Assembly: GCA_014183095.1 (NCBI GenBank)
Contig: JACCPH010000008.1
Location: forward strand, 270,777 to 334,776
Direction: 5' to 3'
From: Harringtonia aguacate
Lineage: Eukaryota > Ascomycota > Sordariomycetes > Ophiostomatales > Ophiostomataceae
DNA: 64,000 nucleotides
The position numbers and the translations under genes were made by a program. Each line of letters starts with the position of its first letter. Within the stretch, counting starts at the first letter, position 1. Below, piece by piece: positions 44,306 through 54,330 of this stretch. Under the pieces are notes generated by a model. That model saw only the letters and a program-made list of their open reading frames with translations. It was not told the DNA's origin and did no database searches.

Positions 44306-45175
44306 TCACTGCTCTCCCAATAGGCGTGCGGTAATGTCGCCCATGTATGCCTCCTCCAGTTCGTAGTCTTCCCCGCCGTTGCGGTCGATACCGACAAAAT
44401 TAAAGGCGTCTACGACGGCGTCGAGCTCGAAACCCATGCTCACAAAGCGGTCGATTAGGTCCTTGTTGTAACCCTGGTATCTAAAAGGCGGTATGATAGT
44501 TAGAGAATGGAAAGAAAAAAAAGACGTTAAGCACGCAAAGTGTCCACATACCTGCTAGGGTCGTCTGGCTGCTTTTCCACATGTTTGCGTACGTATTGTC
44601 CCGGCGGTCCTTGTCTGCGTGGTGCGCCTGCGTATCGAACTGCCCAGTCATGTGCAACGACAGCAAAATAATCAGGGTCTTCCATAAGCATCTTGGCCAC
44701 CTCGGCGTCCTGGGGATCTTTGGGATTCGGCGACTCCAGGAGCATGCGAAGTGACAGAAGTGCCATCTTCACTGTGCCCACGGGAGACCATCCACTTCCG
44801 AGAGTGTCTAGACAAATCGCGCCCTGTTTTGTTGGAATCTAGGTTAGAATTTCCTTCCCCGGCTCCGCAGAGATTCTGCAGATCGTGTCTGCATCAGTGT
44901 GGGGGTTGTCTTACTGTTTGACTGCTGATGTTGGGGTGCCAGATCTTGGTGTCGAACTTCATGACGGGCGACTTGAACGGGTACATGTCCGGAATCCTGA
45001 TGTCGACTATGAAGGTGCCTCCAGCGTATGGAGTATCTGGAGGTGCCGGAAAGGAGCCCTTCAGATGAGTCAAGTCGCTTGCGTCGATAGGATAAGCATA
45101 GACACCAGATTTGTCCCTATCCTGGTTGATGTCGTTCAGCTCCTTCGCAATACGACGCTCCCTGGTTGACGTCAT
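44306..45175 (-). CDS. UBC1: Ubiquitin-conjugating enzyme E2 with C-terminal UBA domain, Ubc1-like (235 aa)
   Basis: Three exons on the minus strand: 45175-44915, 44823-44552 and 44480-44306. The E2 takes ubiquitin from E1 on a cysteine and passes it to substrates with E3s; the Ubc1/UBE2K class extends K48 chains. The catalytic core is residues 1-150 with W-H80-P-N-I-S-S and catalytic C91 in G-A-I-C-L-D-T-L; intron 1 splits T87 from G88 between these two motifs. Exon 3 codes the UBA domain (about 178-235), with the M-G-F loop and the I-T-A-R-L-L end, and this separates it from short E2s. It lies back to back with the proteasome ATPase gene RPT2, sharing a 937-bp promoter region. Confidence 0.95.
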
Positions 45176-46112
45176 CGTGACGGTCGTTCTTAAATGCTTC
45201 GTACGTGAAATTTGAAGGGGTAAGAATAGGGCCGTGACGAGAATCGCATCTGAAGTGACTAGAATTTTCCCTGAGTGGCAGGAGTGACGGGAGGTTCTCC
45301 AACTATCTGCCCTGCGTCTTCCGGCATCAGCCACACAGGACAAGGCTAACCGGCTAATGCACGAGAGCGGGTCTGGTAAGCGGTAGGCAAAGGAGGGGAG
45401 CAGAAGCAACCGCTGTCCAGATAGTTCTCAGCTGCAATAAGGGACGAAGAAGGAGGCTACCGTCAACTCAGTACAGAAAAATGAAGAGGAACGAAGAACT
45501 TGTTGACGAATGATTTTTGGGAATGGACAGAAAAGAAAGCGCAGGCAGTTCACAAATCTAGTGGTGTCTGAAAGGTTGTTCGATGTCGGTGGGATTGGGC
45601 TCGCTTTCACCTAATCCTTGTCAAGAATTATCAAGATAGGTGCGGAGTCGGATTTTCTATTTGATCCGAGATCAAAATAGATTACCTCCCCTCATACCAG
45701 CTAGGTATTTCCTCAGTAGAGTTCCAACTGAACCTGCTGTTGGAACTGGGAGAGCACACTGGGCGTGGGTGATCAGGGAGGCTCTTCTAGCAGGACTAAT
45801 TTTCATACACTATGATTTAAATCCTTGTAGAAGCCAACTCTATCTCTGTTTTGTATCTAGCGCCCCTCCTTTGAATCACGTGTATATCTCTGTGCATGCA
45901 CACGTGATATGATTATGTCAGAAAAGCTAAGGCAGGTGCTGTCGCGTTTCCCTGGCGCCTAGAGGTCGGTCCGCCTTTGGAACCCAGAGCTGGCCAGCTT
46001 TTCTTGTTTCTGTTTTCAACCCGCAATCACAAACCATTCTCCTGCACAACAGCATCACTTCCCCTGCCATCCTGAATTTGCATCGCATCAGAACACCAAA
46101 GAGAGGTCCAAG
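45176..46112. other. Divergent promoter region, UBC1 and RPT2
   Basis: 937 bp between two divergent ubiquitin-proteasome genes. I looked for a perfect proteasome control element GGTGGCAAA on both strands and did not see one. The right end has a C/A-rich leader before RPT2. Confidence 0.6.
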
Positions 46113-47732
46113 ATGGTATGTGCAAAGCTTCCACTGTTTACTGCCAGCGACAACCGTTTTCTAACAAGAGCTGCCAACAGGGGCAGAACCAGTCTGGAAT
46201 GGGAGGCGGCGGTCCTGGGGATGGCAGAGATGACAAGGACAAGAAGGTAAGCTATCTGTTCTCGGAGATGTTTTATATTAAGACATCTGGATTATGCAGC
46301 AATGTGTCAATTGTGTTCATCAACGTACTGATTCTCCCTCCCTTGAGCAGAAGGACAAGCCCAAGTACGAGCCACCGCCACGGCCGACAACCCGTGTTGG
46401 CCGGAAGAAGAGAAAGGCCGGTGGCACGAGCGCCGCGGCAAAGCTTCCCGCAGTATTCCCTACGAGTCGTTGTAAGCTGCGGCTGCTTCGGATGCAGCGC
46501 ATCCACGATCATCTGCTACTCGAGGAGGAATATGTCGAGAACCAAGAGCGCCTTCGGAAAGCAAAGGCAGCCAAGGACAACAATGCACCCATTTCGGAAA
46601 TGGATTCTGCTGGAGACCGGTTGGCTGATGAGCGCGGACGCGTCGACGATATGCGCGGCAGTCCCATGGGCGTTGGCACTCTGGAGGAGATGATCGACGA
46701 TGACCATGCGATCGTATCCAGCACGACCGGTCCGGAATACTACGTCAGCATCATGAGCTTCGTTGACAAAGATCTGCTGGAGCCCGGTGCTAGCGTTTTA
46801 CTGCATCACAAGAGTGTCAGCATTGTGGGTGTCCTGACAGATGATACCGACCCGTCAGTGAGCGTCATGAAGCTTGACAAAGCGCCAACTGAATCGTACG
46901 CGGATATTGGTGGTCTTGAGACGCAGATACAAGAAGTTCGCGAGTCTGTTGAGCTTCCCCTGTTGCATCCAGAGCTGTACGAGGAGATGGGCATCAAGCC
47001 TCCCAAGGGCGTGATTCTCTACGGTGCGCCTGGAACCGGCAAGACTCTTCTGGCCAAGGCCGTGGCCAATCAGACTTCGGCCACGTTCCTGCGCATTGTC
47101 GGCAGCGAGCTTATCCAAAAATACCTCGGTGATGGCCCACGGCTGGTCCGCCAGCTCTTCCAGGTAAGTAACACGCAGCCGGTTTGCTATCTCTTCCACT
47201 CGAAGTCCCTCTAATTTGCATCAAGGTTGCCGCAGAGAATGCGCCGTCGATTGTCTTCATTGACGAAATTGATGCCATCGGCACAAAGCGGTACGACTCC
47301 ACATCGGGTGGCGAGCGCGAAGTGCAACGGACGATGCTGGAGCTGCTGAATCAGCTGGACGGTTTCGATGACCGTGGTGATGTGAAGGTGATCATGGCGA
47401 CGAACAAGATCGAGACACTGGATCCGGCTTTGATCCGGCCGGGCCGTATCGATCGGAAGATTCTGTTTGAAAACCCCGACCAAAACACGAAGCGCAAGAT
47501 TTTTACGCTCCACACATCCAAGATGTCGCTGAACGAAGACGTCGACCTGGAGGAGTTCATTGGCCAAAAAGACGACTTATCAGGCGCCGACATCAAGGCG
47601 ATTTGCTCGGAGGCTGGTTTGATGGCTCTACGGGAGCGGAGAATGCGGGTACAGATGGCTGACTTCCGCGCTGCTCGGGAACGGGTTCTGCGCACCAAGC
47701 AGGAGGGCGAACCAGAAGGCTTGTATTTGTAA
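46113..47732 (+). CDS. RPT2: 26S proteasome regulatory ATPase subunit 4, Rpt2 (462 aa)
   Basis: Four exons: 46113-46115, 46181-46246, 46351-47163 and 47226-47732. The first coding exon is just the ATG, followed at once by donor GTATGT; splicing gives M-G-Q-N-Q-S-G, the N-myristoylation signal typical of Rpt2. Rpt2 is one of six AAA ATPases of the 19S base; it unfolds substrates and opens the 20S gate. Seen: coiled-coil region about 60-95, OB-type region, Walker A G248-A-P-G-T-G-K-T, Walker B I-V-F-I-D-E-I-D (D307-E308), the A-T-N-K-I sensor, the R-P-G-R-I-D-R-K arginine finger region, and the C-terminal L-Y-L, which fits the hydrophobic-Tyr-X gate-opening tail. All phases agree. Confidence 0.97.
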
Positions 47733-48182
47733 GATCGCTGTACCAGTACATTCACAATGAGTCGCGAGTCGCATCCGTCATTCATCTTCAACGTCCTAAT
47801 CCCTCGTCATCTACGCCGACGACCGTTTCGTTTTTTATTCTATATTTTCATCTTGATTCATGGCCTGCAGAGCGTGGTAGGCATATTTTATGTATACGAG
47901 GTCGAGAGGGGGGTGCCAAAGCAAGCGTATGAGAATGCGGTTGGCTGAGATAGACAGCTGCAATCGTTGGAGCCGTTGTTTCTACTTGGATGCTATTCTG
48001 AAATTCACCCCCCCCCCCCCCCCAAAGAAAAAATAAGGCGTAGTGATGATATCCCAGATCTCGGCTATGGCTCTGTCTCATATGGCCGGTGCCAGTGCAG
48101 TATAAATCATCGCAAAACGCTTTGCCGCTAGAAAATTGCAAACAGCCATGCATCTCTGCCCCAATCTATGCGAGAGGCGGGC
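47733..48182. other. Convergent 3' region, RPT2 and the Ysc84-like gene
   Basis: Contains a C-run of about 17 at 48007-48023. No gene seen. Confidence 0.55.
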
Positions 48183-49451
48183 TCAGACCTTCTTGGTCTT
48201 GTCTTGTGGAAGCTGCACCTCGTGCTCTGATTCGCCCAACCCCAGATCTCCCGGCGTCGGCCCGGAGCTGATGTCATGCAGTACGCTGTTGTCGACATCC
48301 TTGCGACCCTCGGCAGCTTTGAGTACCTCCATGAGATTGCGGGTGGCCACGGGCCACGGGGGGAGCGTGACGCCGCCACCTGTTCCGGTCGTCGTCCCCG
48401 TGGCGGACGCGTAATTCGGTGGCGGCACCTGGCCGTTGAGAATCTGTTCGACCGTGATGCCACGCTTGCCGTAGAAGTCGCCGTTGGCATCAGGTCGGGC
48501 TACGATGATTGTGCCATCGGCCTGGATACCGGCATAAAAGCCGCGGCTCTTCATGTAGCTCCAGACGGGGGCCACCTTGACCTTTTTTGTGAGGGCGTTA
48601 TCGACATAGGCACCTGCGCCGACCGGTCCCGCCACAAGACCAAATTCACCGCCCAGCGACACACGCGGGGACGTGAAGGCCTTGACGGCTTCGGGGGTAC
48701 GCAGCACGCAGACACAATCGTAGATGTCGAGGCCAATCATAAAACCTGCGCCCAGCGTATGCACGAGGAAGCCTGACGGTGGCGACCAGCCTCCGTCAGG
48801 CAGGCGGGCCACAATGATACCCGAGCCACCAGCTCCGGAGATGTGCAGGCCGGAGCGGAAGGTGGTGAAGATGGCCAGACCAGCAGCTCCCTTGATGGCC
48901 TCGGCCGGGATCTTGACCAGGGCCTTTGGCTGCTTGCCCTTAGGACCAGGGGTTGAAGGGTCTGTGGCCTGAGGTGTGGTGTAGAATCCGTCTTCTGGGA
49001 GATTGTCAGCAGCTGTTGTTGCATTTATACGATCTGGAGGGGGGGGGGGGATCTTACGAGAGAAAGATTTCAGGATTCGTGCGGCTTTATCACATTCGAG
49101 GTCCAAGGACGAGGGCCAGAAGGCCTCCGACCCCAGTTTGTTGGTAATGCGGTTTACGGGCTGGCCAACTTTGACGCTCCACTGGTAGAAGCGTTCGCGC
49201 ATGGTCGGCTTGCCAGACGCAGCGGCAGACGCAGCATCGCTGTCTTGTGCATGGGTCGGTGCTTGTGCCTGTGCAGTTATAGGAACCGTGGGAGGAGGCG
49301 GGAATTGTGGCGGCTGGTACTGCTCTTGGTACTGTGGCGGCTGCTGTTGCTGCTGCTGCCCCTGAGGTTGCTGCTGATATGCCGGTGTCATAGTGGGTGT
49401 TTGGGCATAGTACCCTTGGTTGGCGCCTTTCTCCGACTGGTCCGAGGCCAT
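48183..49451 (-). CDS. Ysc84/DUF500-domain protein without SH3 domain (401 aa)
   Basis: Two exons on the minus strand: 49451-49058 and 48994-48183; the intron (63 nt) carries a G/C run and ends ...CCCAG. The Ysc84 (SYLF) domain binds phosphoinositides and actin and acts at endocytic patches. Here the N-terminal 75 residues are Gln/Pro-rich. The SYLF domain spans about 85-330, starting with W-S-V-K-V-G-Q-P-V-N-R and including C-D-K-A-A-R-I-L, G-L-A-I-F-T-T-F-R-S-G, G-S-G-I-I-V-A-R-L and Y-D-C-V-C-V-L. Yeast Ysc84/Lsb3 end in an SH3 domain; this protein instead ends in a polar tail of about 70 residues with no SH3, so it may be the separate SYLF-only fungal paralogue. The ATG at 49451 follows an in-frame leader without conservation. 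Confidence 0.88.
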   Translation of the reverse strand: MASDQSEKGANQGYYAQTPTMTPAYQQQPQGQQQQQQPPQYQEQYQPPQFPPPPTVPITAQAQAPTHAQDSDAASAAASGKPTMRERFYQWSVKVGQPVNRITNKLGSEAFWPSSLDLECDKAARILKSFSRKIPPPPPDRINATTAADNLPEDGFYTTPQATDPSTPGPKGKQPKALVKIPAEAIKGAAGLAIFTTFRSGLHISGAGGSGIIVARLPDGGWSPPSGFLVHTLGAGFMIGLDIYDCVCVLRTPEAVKAFTSPRVSLGGEFGLVAGPVGAGAYVDNALTKKVKVAPVWSYMKSRGFYAGIQADGTIIVARPDANGDFYGKRGITVEQILNGQVPPPNYASATGTTTGTGGGVTLPPWPVATRNLMEVLKAAEGRKDVDNSVLHDISSGPTPGDLGLGESEHEVQLPQDKTKKV

Positions 49452-50120
49452 TATGTGAATGTCGCTGTAGCTGTGACAAGGGAGTATGAAGTAGGGACGG
49501 CAATCTCTTGGAAAGAGTTGTATTCGGGTTGTTACTGCGAGATACTGGTGGATGTGAACTTGAAGAATGGTGCTGGTGAACACATTATATATTACAATTA
49601 TTCTTTAGCTTCTATTTGCAGAGTGGTGTCGCTCTCGGCACCAATGATTTAGCCACATGGAAGACAGCCAGCAGTGATGACGCAATACGCGGGCGGAGCT
49701 GAAAAGACCATCGGCCACGAACCTTGGATTCGGCGCCTGCCTTCAGGTAGCGTATGATCCCGGACACTTATCACTAACCGCCTCTGGAACGCGGTACAGG
49801 TGGCTGAGAGTGAGGGGTGACGTTTTTCGCTGGCGCAGGTGGCACCCAGCCACAATCAGCGCGTTGTCTAAATTTAGTCCCCTGCACGTCCAGAAACAGG
49901 AAGCCATTCAGCAATGACAGGCAGACAACATCTGCAGAAAAACTTTTCGTATTTTGTCTACTATTGAACAGATAACTCGCTCTCGCTACCGCCATCAAGA
50001 ATGCCTCGTCAATCGATAAATCTCGGTCCAGGATGCTGAAAAGGCGTCCTCCCGTTCCCTATCCGACGAAGTCTTTGAGGCAACAGCGTCGAGCGGCTGC
50101 ATAGTGGCACGGGTGTCTGC
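49452..50120. other. Intergenic region between the Ysc84-like gene and RPS20
   Basis: Promoter of the gene at 49451 and 3' region of RPS20, both minus strand. No gene seen. Confidence 0.5.
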
Positions 50121-50695
50121 TTAAGCAGCAATCGTCACCTCGACCTCGACACCGGCCTCGACTAGTCATTCGTGTTAGCAGTTGCCCAGTTTTCTCGTTT
50201 CGGTCAATAATCGGAGATGGCGCTTCTTACTGTTGACAATGACCGACTTGACAACCTCAGTCGGCGCATGCAGATCGATCAGGCGCTTGTGGATGCGCAG
50301 CTCGTACATGTCCCAGGTCTTGGAACCCTCACCGCAAGGGGTCTTGCGGGTCGTGATCTTGAGGTTCTTGGTCTGTATCGTGGGAAAAGCCGATTGTCAG
50401 TAGGTCGTTTCTTCTTGATAGGAGCGAAAAGGTATACGCTTAAAAGCAAGTGAAGCACGCACCGGAAGGCGAACTGGGCCCCGGACCGTCAGGTCCTTTG
50501 AGCGAGCACGCTCGATCAGCTCAGAGCAGACACGCTCAAGAGACTGAACCTTGCGGCTCGACAGTGTGATGCGGATACGGTGAGCCTTCTGTTTTTTTTA
50601 CAACAGTTAGCCAACTGCGGTCACTCTAACCCAATTAACAGGTGTTCACGAACCGGCGCCTCAGCGAAATCCTTATCGCCCTTCTGGTAAGACAT
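50121..50695 (-). CDS. RPS20: 40S ribosomal protein S20 (uS10), 116 aa
   Basis: Four exons on the minus strand: 50695-50654, 50588-50463, 50372-50231 and 50161-50121. No single long frame exists, so the gene is easy to miss; it is recognised only after splicing. The product is a small-subunit protein at the 40S head. Conserved blocks: H-R-I-R-I-T-L-S-S-R-K-V, L-E-R-V-C-S-E-L-I, V-R-G-P-V-R-L-P-T-K, L-K-I-T-T-R-K-T-P-C-G-E-G-S-K-T-W-D and E-L-R-I-H-K-R-L-I-D-L. The C-terminus is E-V-E-V-T-I-A. Introns are 65, 90 and 69 nt and all phases agree. The 3' exon codes 13 residues. Confidence 0.95.
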
Positions 50696-51547
50696 CTTGT
50701 CTGATTTGTTTTTTTTGGGGGGGGGGTTGTTAAAATAAAAGAATGCTGTTTCCGCCACGACTCGAAACGCACAGCGTTGCGGCAAAGTGATGACGGCGAG
50801 GGTTGAAAGTTGAGGGTGAAGAGTTTAAGGTGAAGGATAACACAAATCACCATGCACTTTTCAGAAATTTTATTTATCGAATTTGGTGGGGGCTGATATT
50901 AGCGGGATAAGGGCAAGCTTCGACACGAATATATGTATCACGTGATTATATAAAGCACGGTTGAAGTCACGTTTTATTTGTGGGTCTCAATTAGAAATTC
51001 TATGTGTGTCAGATCTGCAAACAGAGAAGGAGCAGTATCTTGCGAAATAAAGGAATCCACGCATTCCTTATCGAGCTAACTTGGTAATAATTTAAACAAA
51101 ACTAGAAACCGTGCAGAAGCGCCACAAACAACAAAAGCAATCCAGTCTACCATAATGTCCCAAAATCCGCTTACACTCCTTTGAATCAATGCTGCAGGCT
51201 ACACGTTACAGAACAAGCCTTGCATCATCCGTGTCATGTGCGATACCACGCGTCCCCCATATTTGTGTTCGTGTCCTTCTCCCCAATGCCATGGCAGCAA
51301 AATGCAAGGCTATGCTAAAAGCTACTATCAAATACACCTGCTTGTTATTAGTGTTAATAACAATAAAGAAACATCAATCTTGTCGAGCAGTATTCGCCTT
51401 CATGTATCGAGGTCACAGCCAGGAAAGTGAGGTTCCTGCGGTTTGCAAACGTCTTTGCGGGCACTAACACGGCCATTCTCGACAGTTGGTTTGCCTATGT
51501 GCCGGACCGCAGCAAAAATATCCTGAAAAATAACGACGGCAGCTCGC
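50696..51547. other. Intergenic region between RPS20 and GRR1
   Basis: RPS20 promoter with T and G runs next to the start (about 50708-50727) and an A/T-rich centre; 3' flank of GRR1 on the right. No gene seen. Confidence 0.5.
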
Positions 51548-54330
51548 TCATGGGCCAGCTGGGCTGCTGCTACGGCTGCTAGGGATATCGCTGGTGTCAT
51601 TGGCCATAGCAGGTGTCGCAGAGCTGGAAGCCTCGCCGTTCTGTGCTTCTGCAGTGTAATTTTGATGGTTGCCTGTATTGAAATGTGCCCTGCTGGCTTC
51701 TTCTGAGGCAAGCATAGCCGTCGAGCCCGTTGCGAGCGAAGCAGACCCGAGACTTCGCATTGCAGCTGATGCAGTGCTCGGTCCCGACTGCTGATCGTCA
51801 GGTGTTGCGTAGTGGCCCTGCCTCGAAACATTGGCAGTACTTGGCCCTGCCTGTATTTCGTCCTCAGAAAAGGACATCCCAACAGGAGCAACACTTGCAG
51901 CGGAATGTGCAGTCAATTGCGAACCCTGGCCATCCCCGTTGACGACAGGTTCGGATTCTGCAGGCGACGGATTGGGTAGCATATGTGAGTTTGCTGGGAA
52001 CCGCACAGAGTGAAGAAATGCGGCTGGTGTAAAGGGTGGCGCTGTAGGTATCAAGGTAGACGTTGCTGGAGTAGGGATCGGGATCGGCAGAGGTAGAGGG
52101 TGGATACTGTTTGCCGCGATTGGGCCATGGTTGTGGAGAAGCGGATCCATAGCCATTTCACCTTCGTCAATACCATCTTCATTGGGAACGAATGCTTCAC
52201 CAAAGGTGGGCTGCTGAAGGGCTGCAGTGTCTTCAATCGTTTCGATTTCCATAGACGGCGGGGGGCGACGGTTCATTGACACCGTAGTGACAGTAGAACG
52301 GTCACGATAAATAGCATAGCCCGGCTGTGTGTTCAGATGTGTCCGCAAGCCGACAACCCCCTCGCCAGAAAACACACAGAAAACATCACGTTGGTGCATT
52401 GTGAACTCTGAAAGGAAAATTAGCCTATACGCCTCAATTCGCATTGTTCTGATGTTGAAAATTTACCTGGTGGCGGACTGCGACAAAACTCGTTCAGATC
52501 CTCCCTAAGGAACGCAGGAACACCTGTCAGACTGAGATGGGTGAGCCGGTGGCATGAGTCAAGAAGCCGGATTATGCTCTGAAATGGGGTTCATGGGTCA
52601 GCATATGAGATTAATGAGATTACACGGTAGCCGTAGCAGAAGTAAGGTACTGACCCGGATGCTCAAGTTTGTGCAATAGCTCAGATGGACACGCTCCAGA
52701 CTGCTGTGGTTGTAATACTGGCTCTCGACCACGTTTCCATCAGCATCTCTCCGTTGTCTATGCCTTTGGTTCGCCTTGGCGAGAGCATAGACGCTCTCAT
52801 CAGTAATGTTACTGCACTTGACAAGTCCTATCCGCTTCAGTTTTGGTAAGGTTGCCAAGCGAGTGACAGACTCGTCTGTCAGGTGGGTACAGCATCCGAG
52901 ATCAATGTACCGGATTCGGTTGCAGTCATGTACAAGCTTCTTGACGGCATCATCTGTGATATGTCCACAATGGCCAAGGTGGACATAGTGCAGGTTCTTT
53001 CCTAGGCTTGCGATAGAATAGACAGCAGCATCGGTGATGTTCCGGCATTTTGCTAGTACCAAGTTCCGTAGGCGAGGGGCGACCTTGATGATCCGTTCAA
53101 CGGCGCGGTCGGTCAGGCGGGAGCATGATGTAAGGTCTAGAATGCGCAAGTGTTCGAATCTGCGTTCTGCGGGGAGCGAAAGGAAGGCATTGTCGTCGAT
53201 CAGTTCGCAGTTTGTGAGGCGCAACTCCCGAAGCGCCTGACCCTTTGCTAGGAGGTCAGTCACGGGTTGGTTCGTGACGAGCCGGCATTGGTGGAGGTCG
53301 ATTTCAAGGATGTTGGGGCAGTTTTCTGCAAAAGCCAGCACTGCATCGTCTGTGAGTTGGTTGCAGTCATTCAATTTGATCTGGCTCGGTTAGCAAGCAG
53401 GTTCCTTCTAGACGAAATGGGGGGTCCAGCACGGCAGGAGATACAACATACGCGTTTGATGTATCTGCAGCTCTCTGCCAGTTTGATCATCCCTTCGTTG
53501 GAAATTTTTGTGCATCCAGAGATGTTCAAGCCCTGCAGTCTCTTGCAGTGCTCGGCAATTGAAAATATGGTAGCTTCGGTGATCTGGTCATCGCCAGATA
53601 TATCAAGGGCGAGTAGGTGGTGGCTGTTGTCGACAAGGGCTATTAGGCCGGTGTCGGTCAAACGCTTGCAGTTGGTCAAGGTCAAGCGCTCGATGCGGTT
53701 GCATACAGCCAGAGGCATGACGCTGCCATCGTTGACCTTATCAGCAATCGACGCCAGATTCAGGCGCTTGATGAAGTCCTTGTAGGAGAAGTAGGGAACC
53801 TCAACGCCTAGTGTGCGACAGATGGACTCATGCCGCGACCAATTAGTGCAGGCAGGCCGATGCCACAGCAAATCGACTGTGTTCCTGGCCCAGCGCTTGC
53901 AGGTGAGCATGCAGTGAAGCTGATCTGCTGACAAACTCAGCTTCGCAAAGATGGAGATAAGGATCTCGTTCGGTAGGCGGTTGACTGGTGGGATGCAATC
54001 AGGAATATCGTCGGGGACGTCGGTGGGAACGTCAGTGTCCAGATCGTCGGCGACTTGCATATCCTGAAGATTTGGGACGCCAAGAGAGGACTGAGAGTCG
54101 TTTGCAACAAGGAAGAAATCGGATTCCTCGTTATCATTTGGCGCAGGGGAGTTTGTGGACGAGGACGATCGTGACTCTTGCATGGCAGAAGCCAGGGAGA
54201 CATCAGTTTCCTCTGTTTGAAGGGAGGCCATGGCTGCGGATTGAGCTGTCATGACGTCGAGGGATGGGGCTTGCTGTCTTCGTTCCGGGCTATTGTTCGT
54301 GTTAGAGCTGGCTTGTTGAGGAGATGCCAT
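51548..54330 (-). CDS. GRR1: F-box/LRR protein Grr1, SCF ubiquitin ligase receptor (858 aa)
   Basis: Four exons on the minus strand: 54330-53452, 53380-52655, 52578-52467 and 52407-51548. Grr1 recruits phosphorylated targets (G1 cyclins, nutrient-signalling factors in yeast) to the SCF ubiquitin ligase. The N-terminal 110 residues are Ser/Gln/Asp-rich. The F-box is at about 117-160 (P-V-N-R-L-P-N-E-I-L-I-S-I-F through C-K-R-W-A-R). About 13 Cys-containing leucine-rich repeats follow, from about 190 to 560, each with the L-x2-L-x-L-x2-C/N-x2-I/L-T-D pattern. A long Ser/Pro/Ala-rich tail (about 600-858) is low in conservation. Intron 1 (71 nt) falls after K-R in the repeats. Start at 54330; all phases agree. 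Confidence 0.93.
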
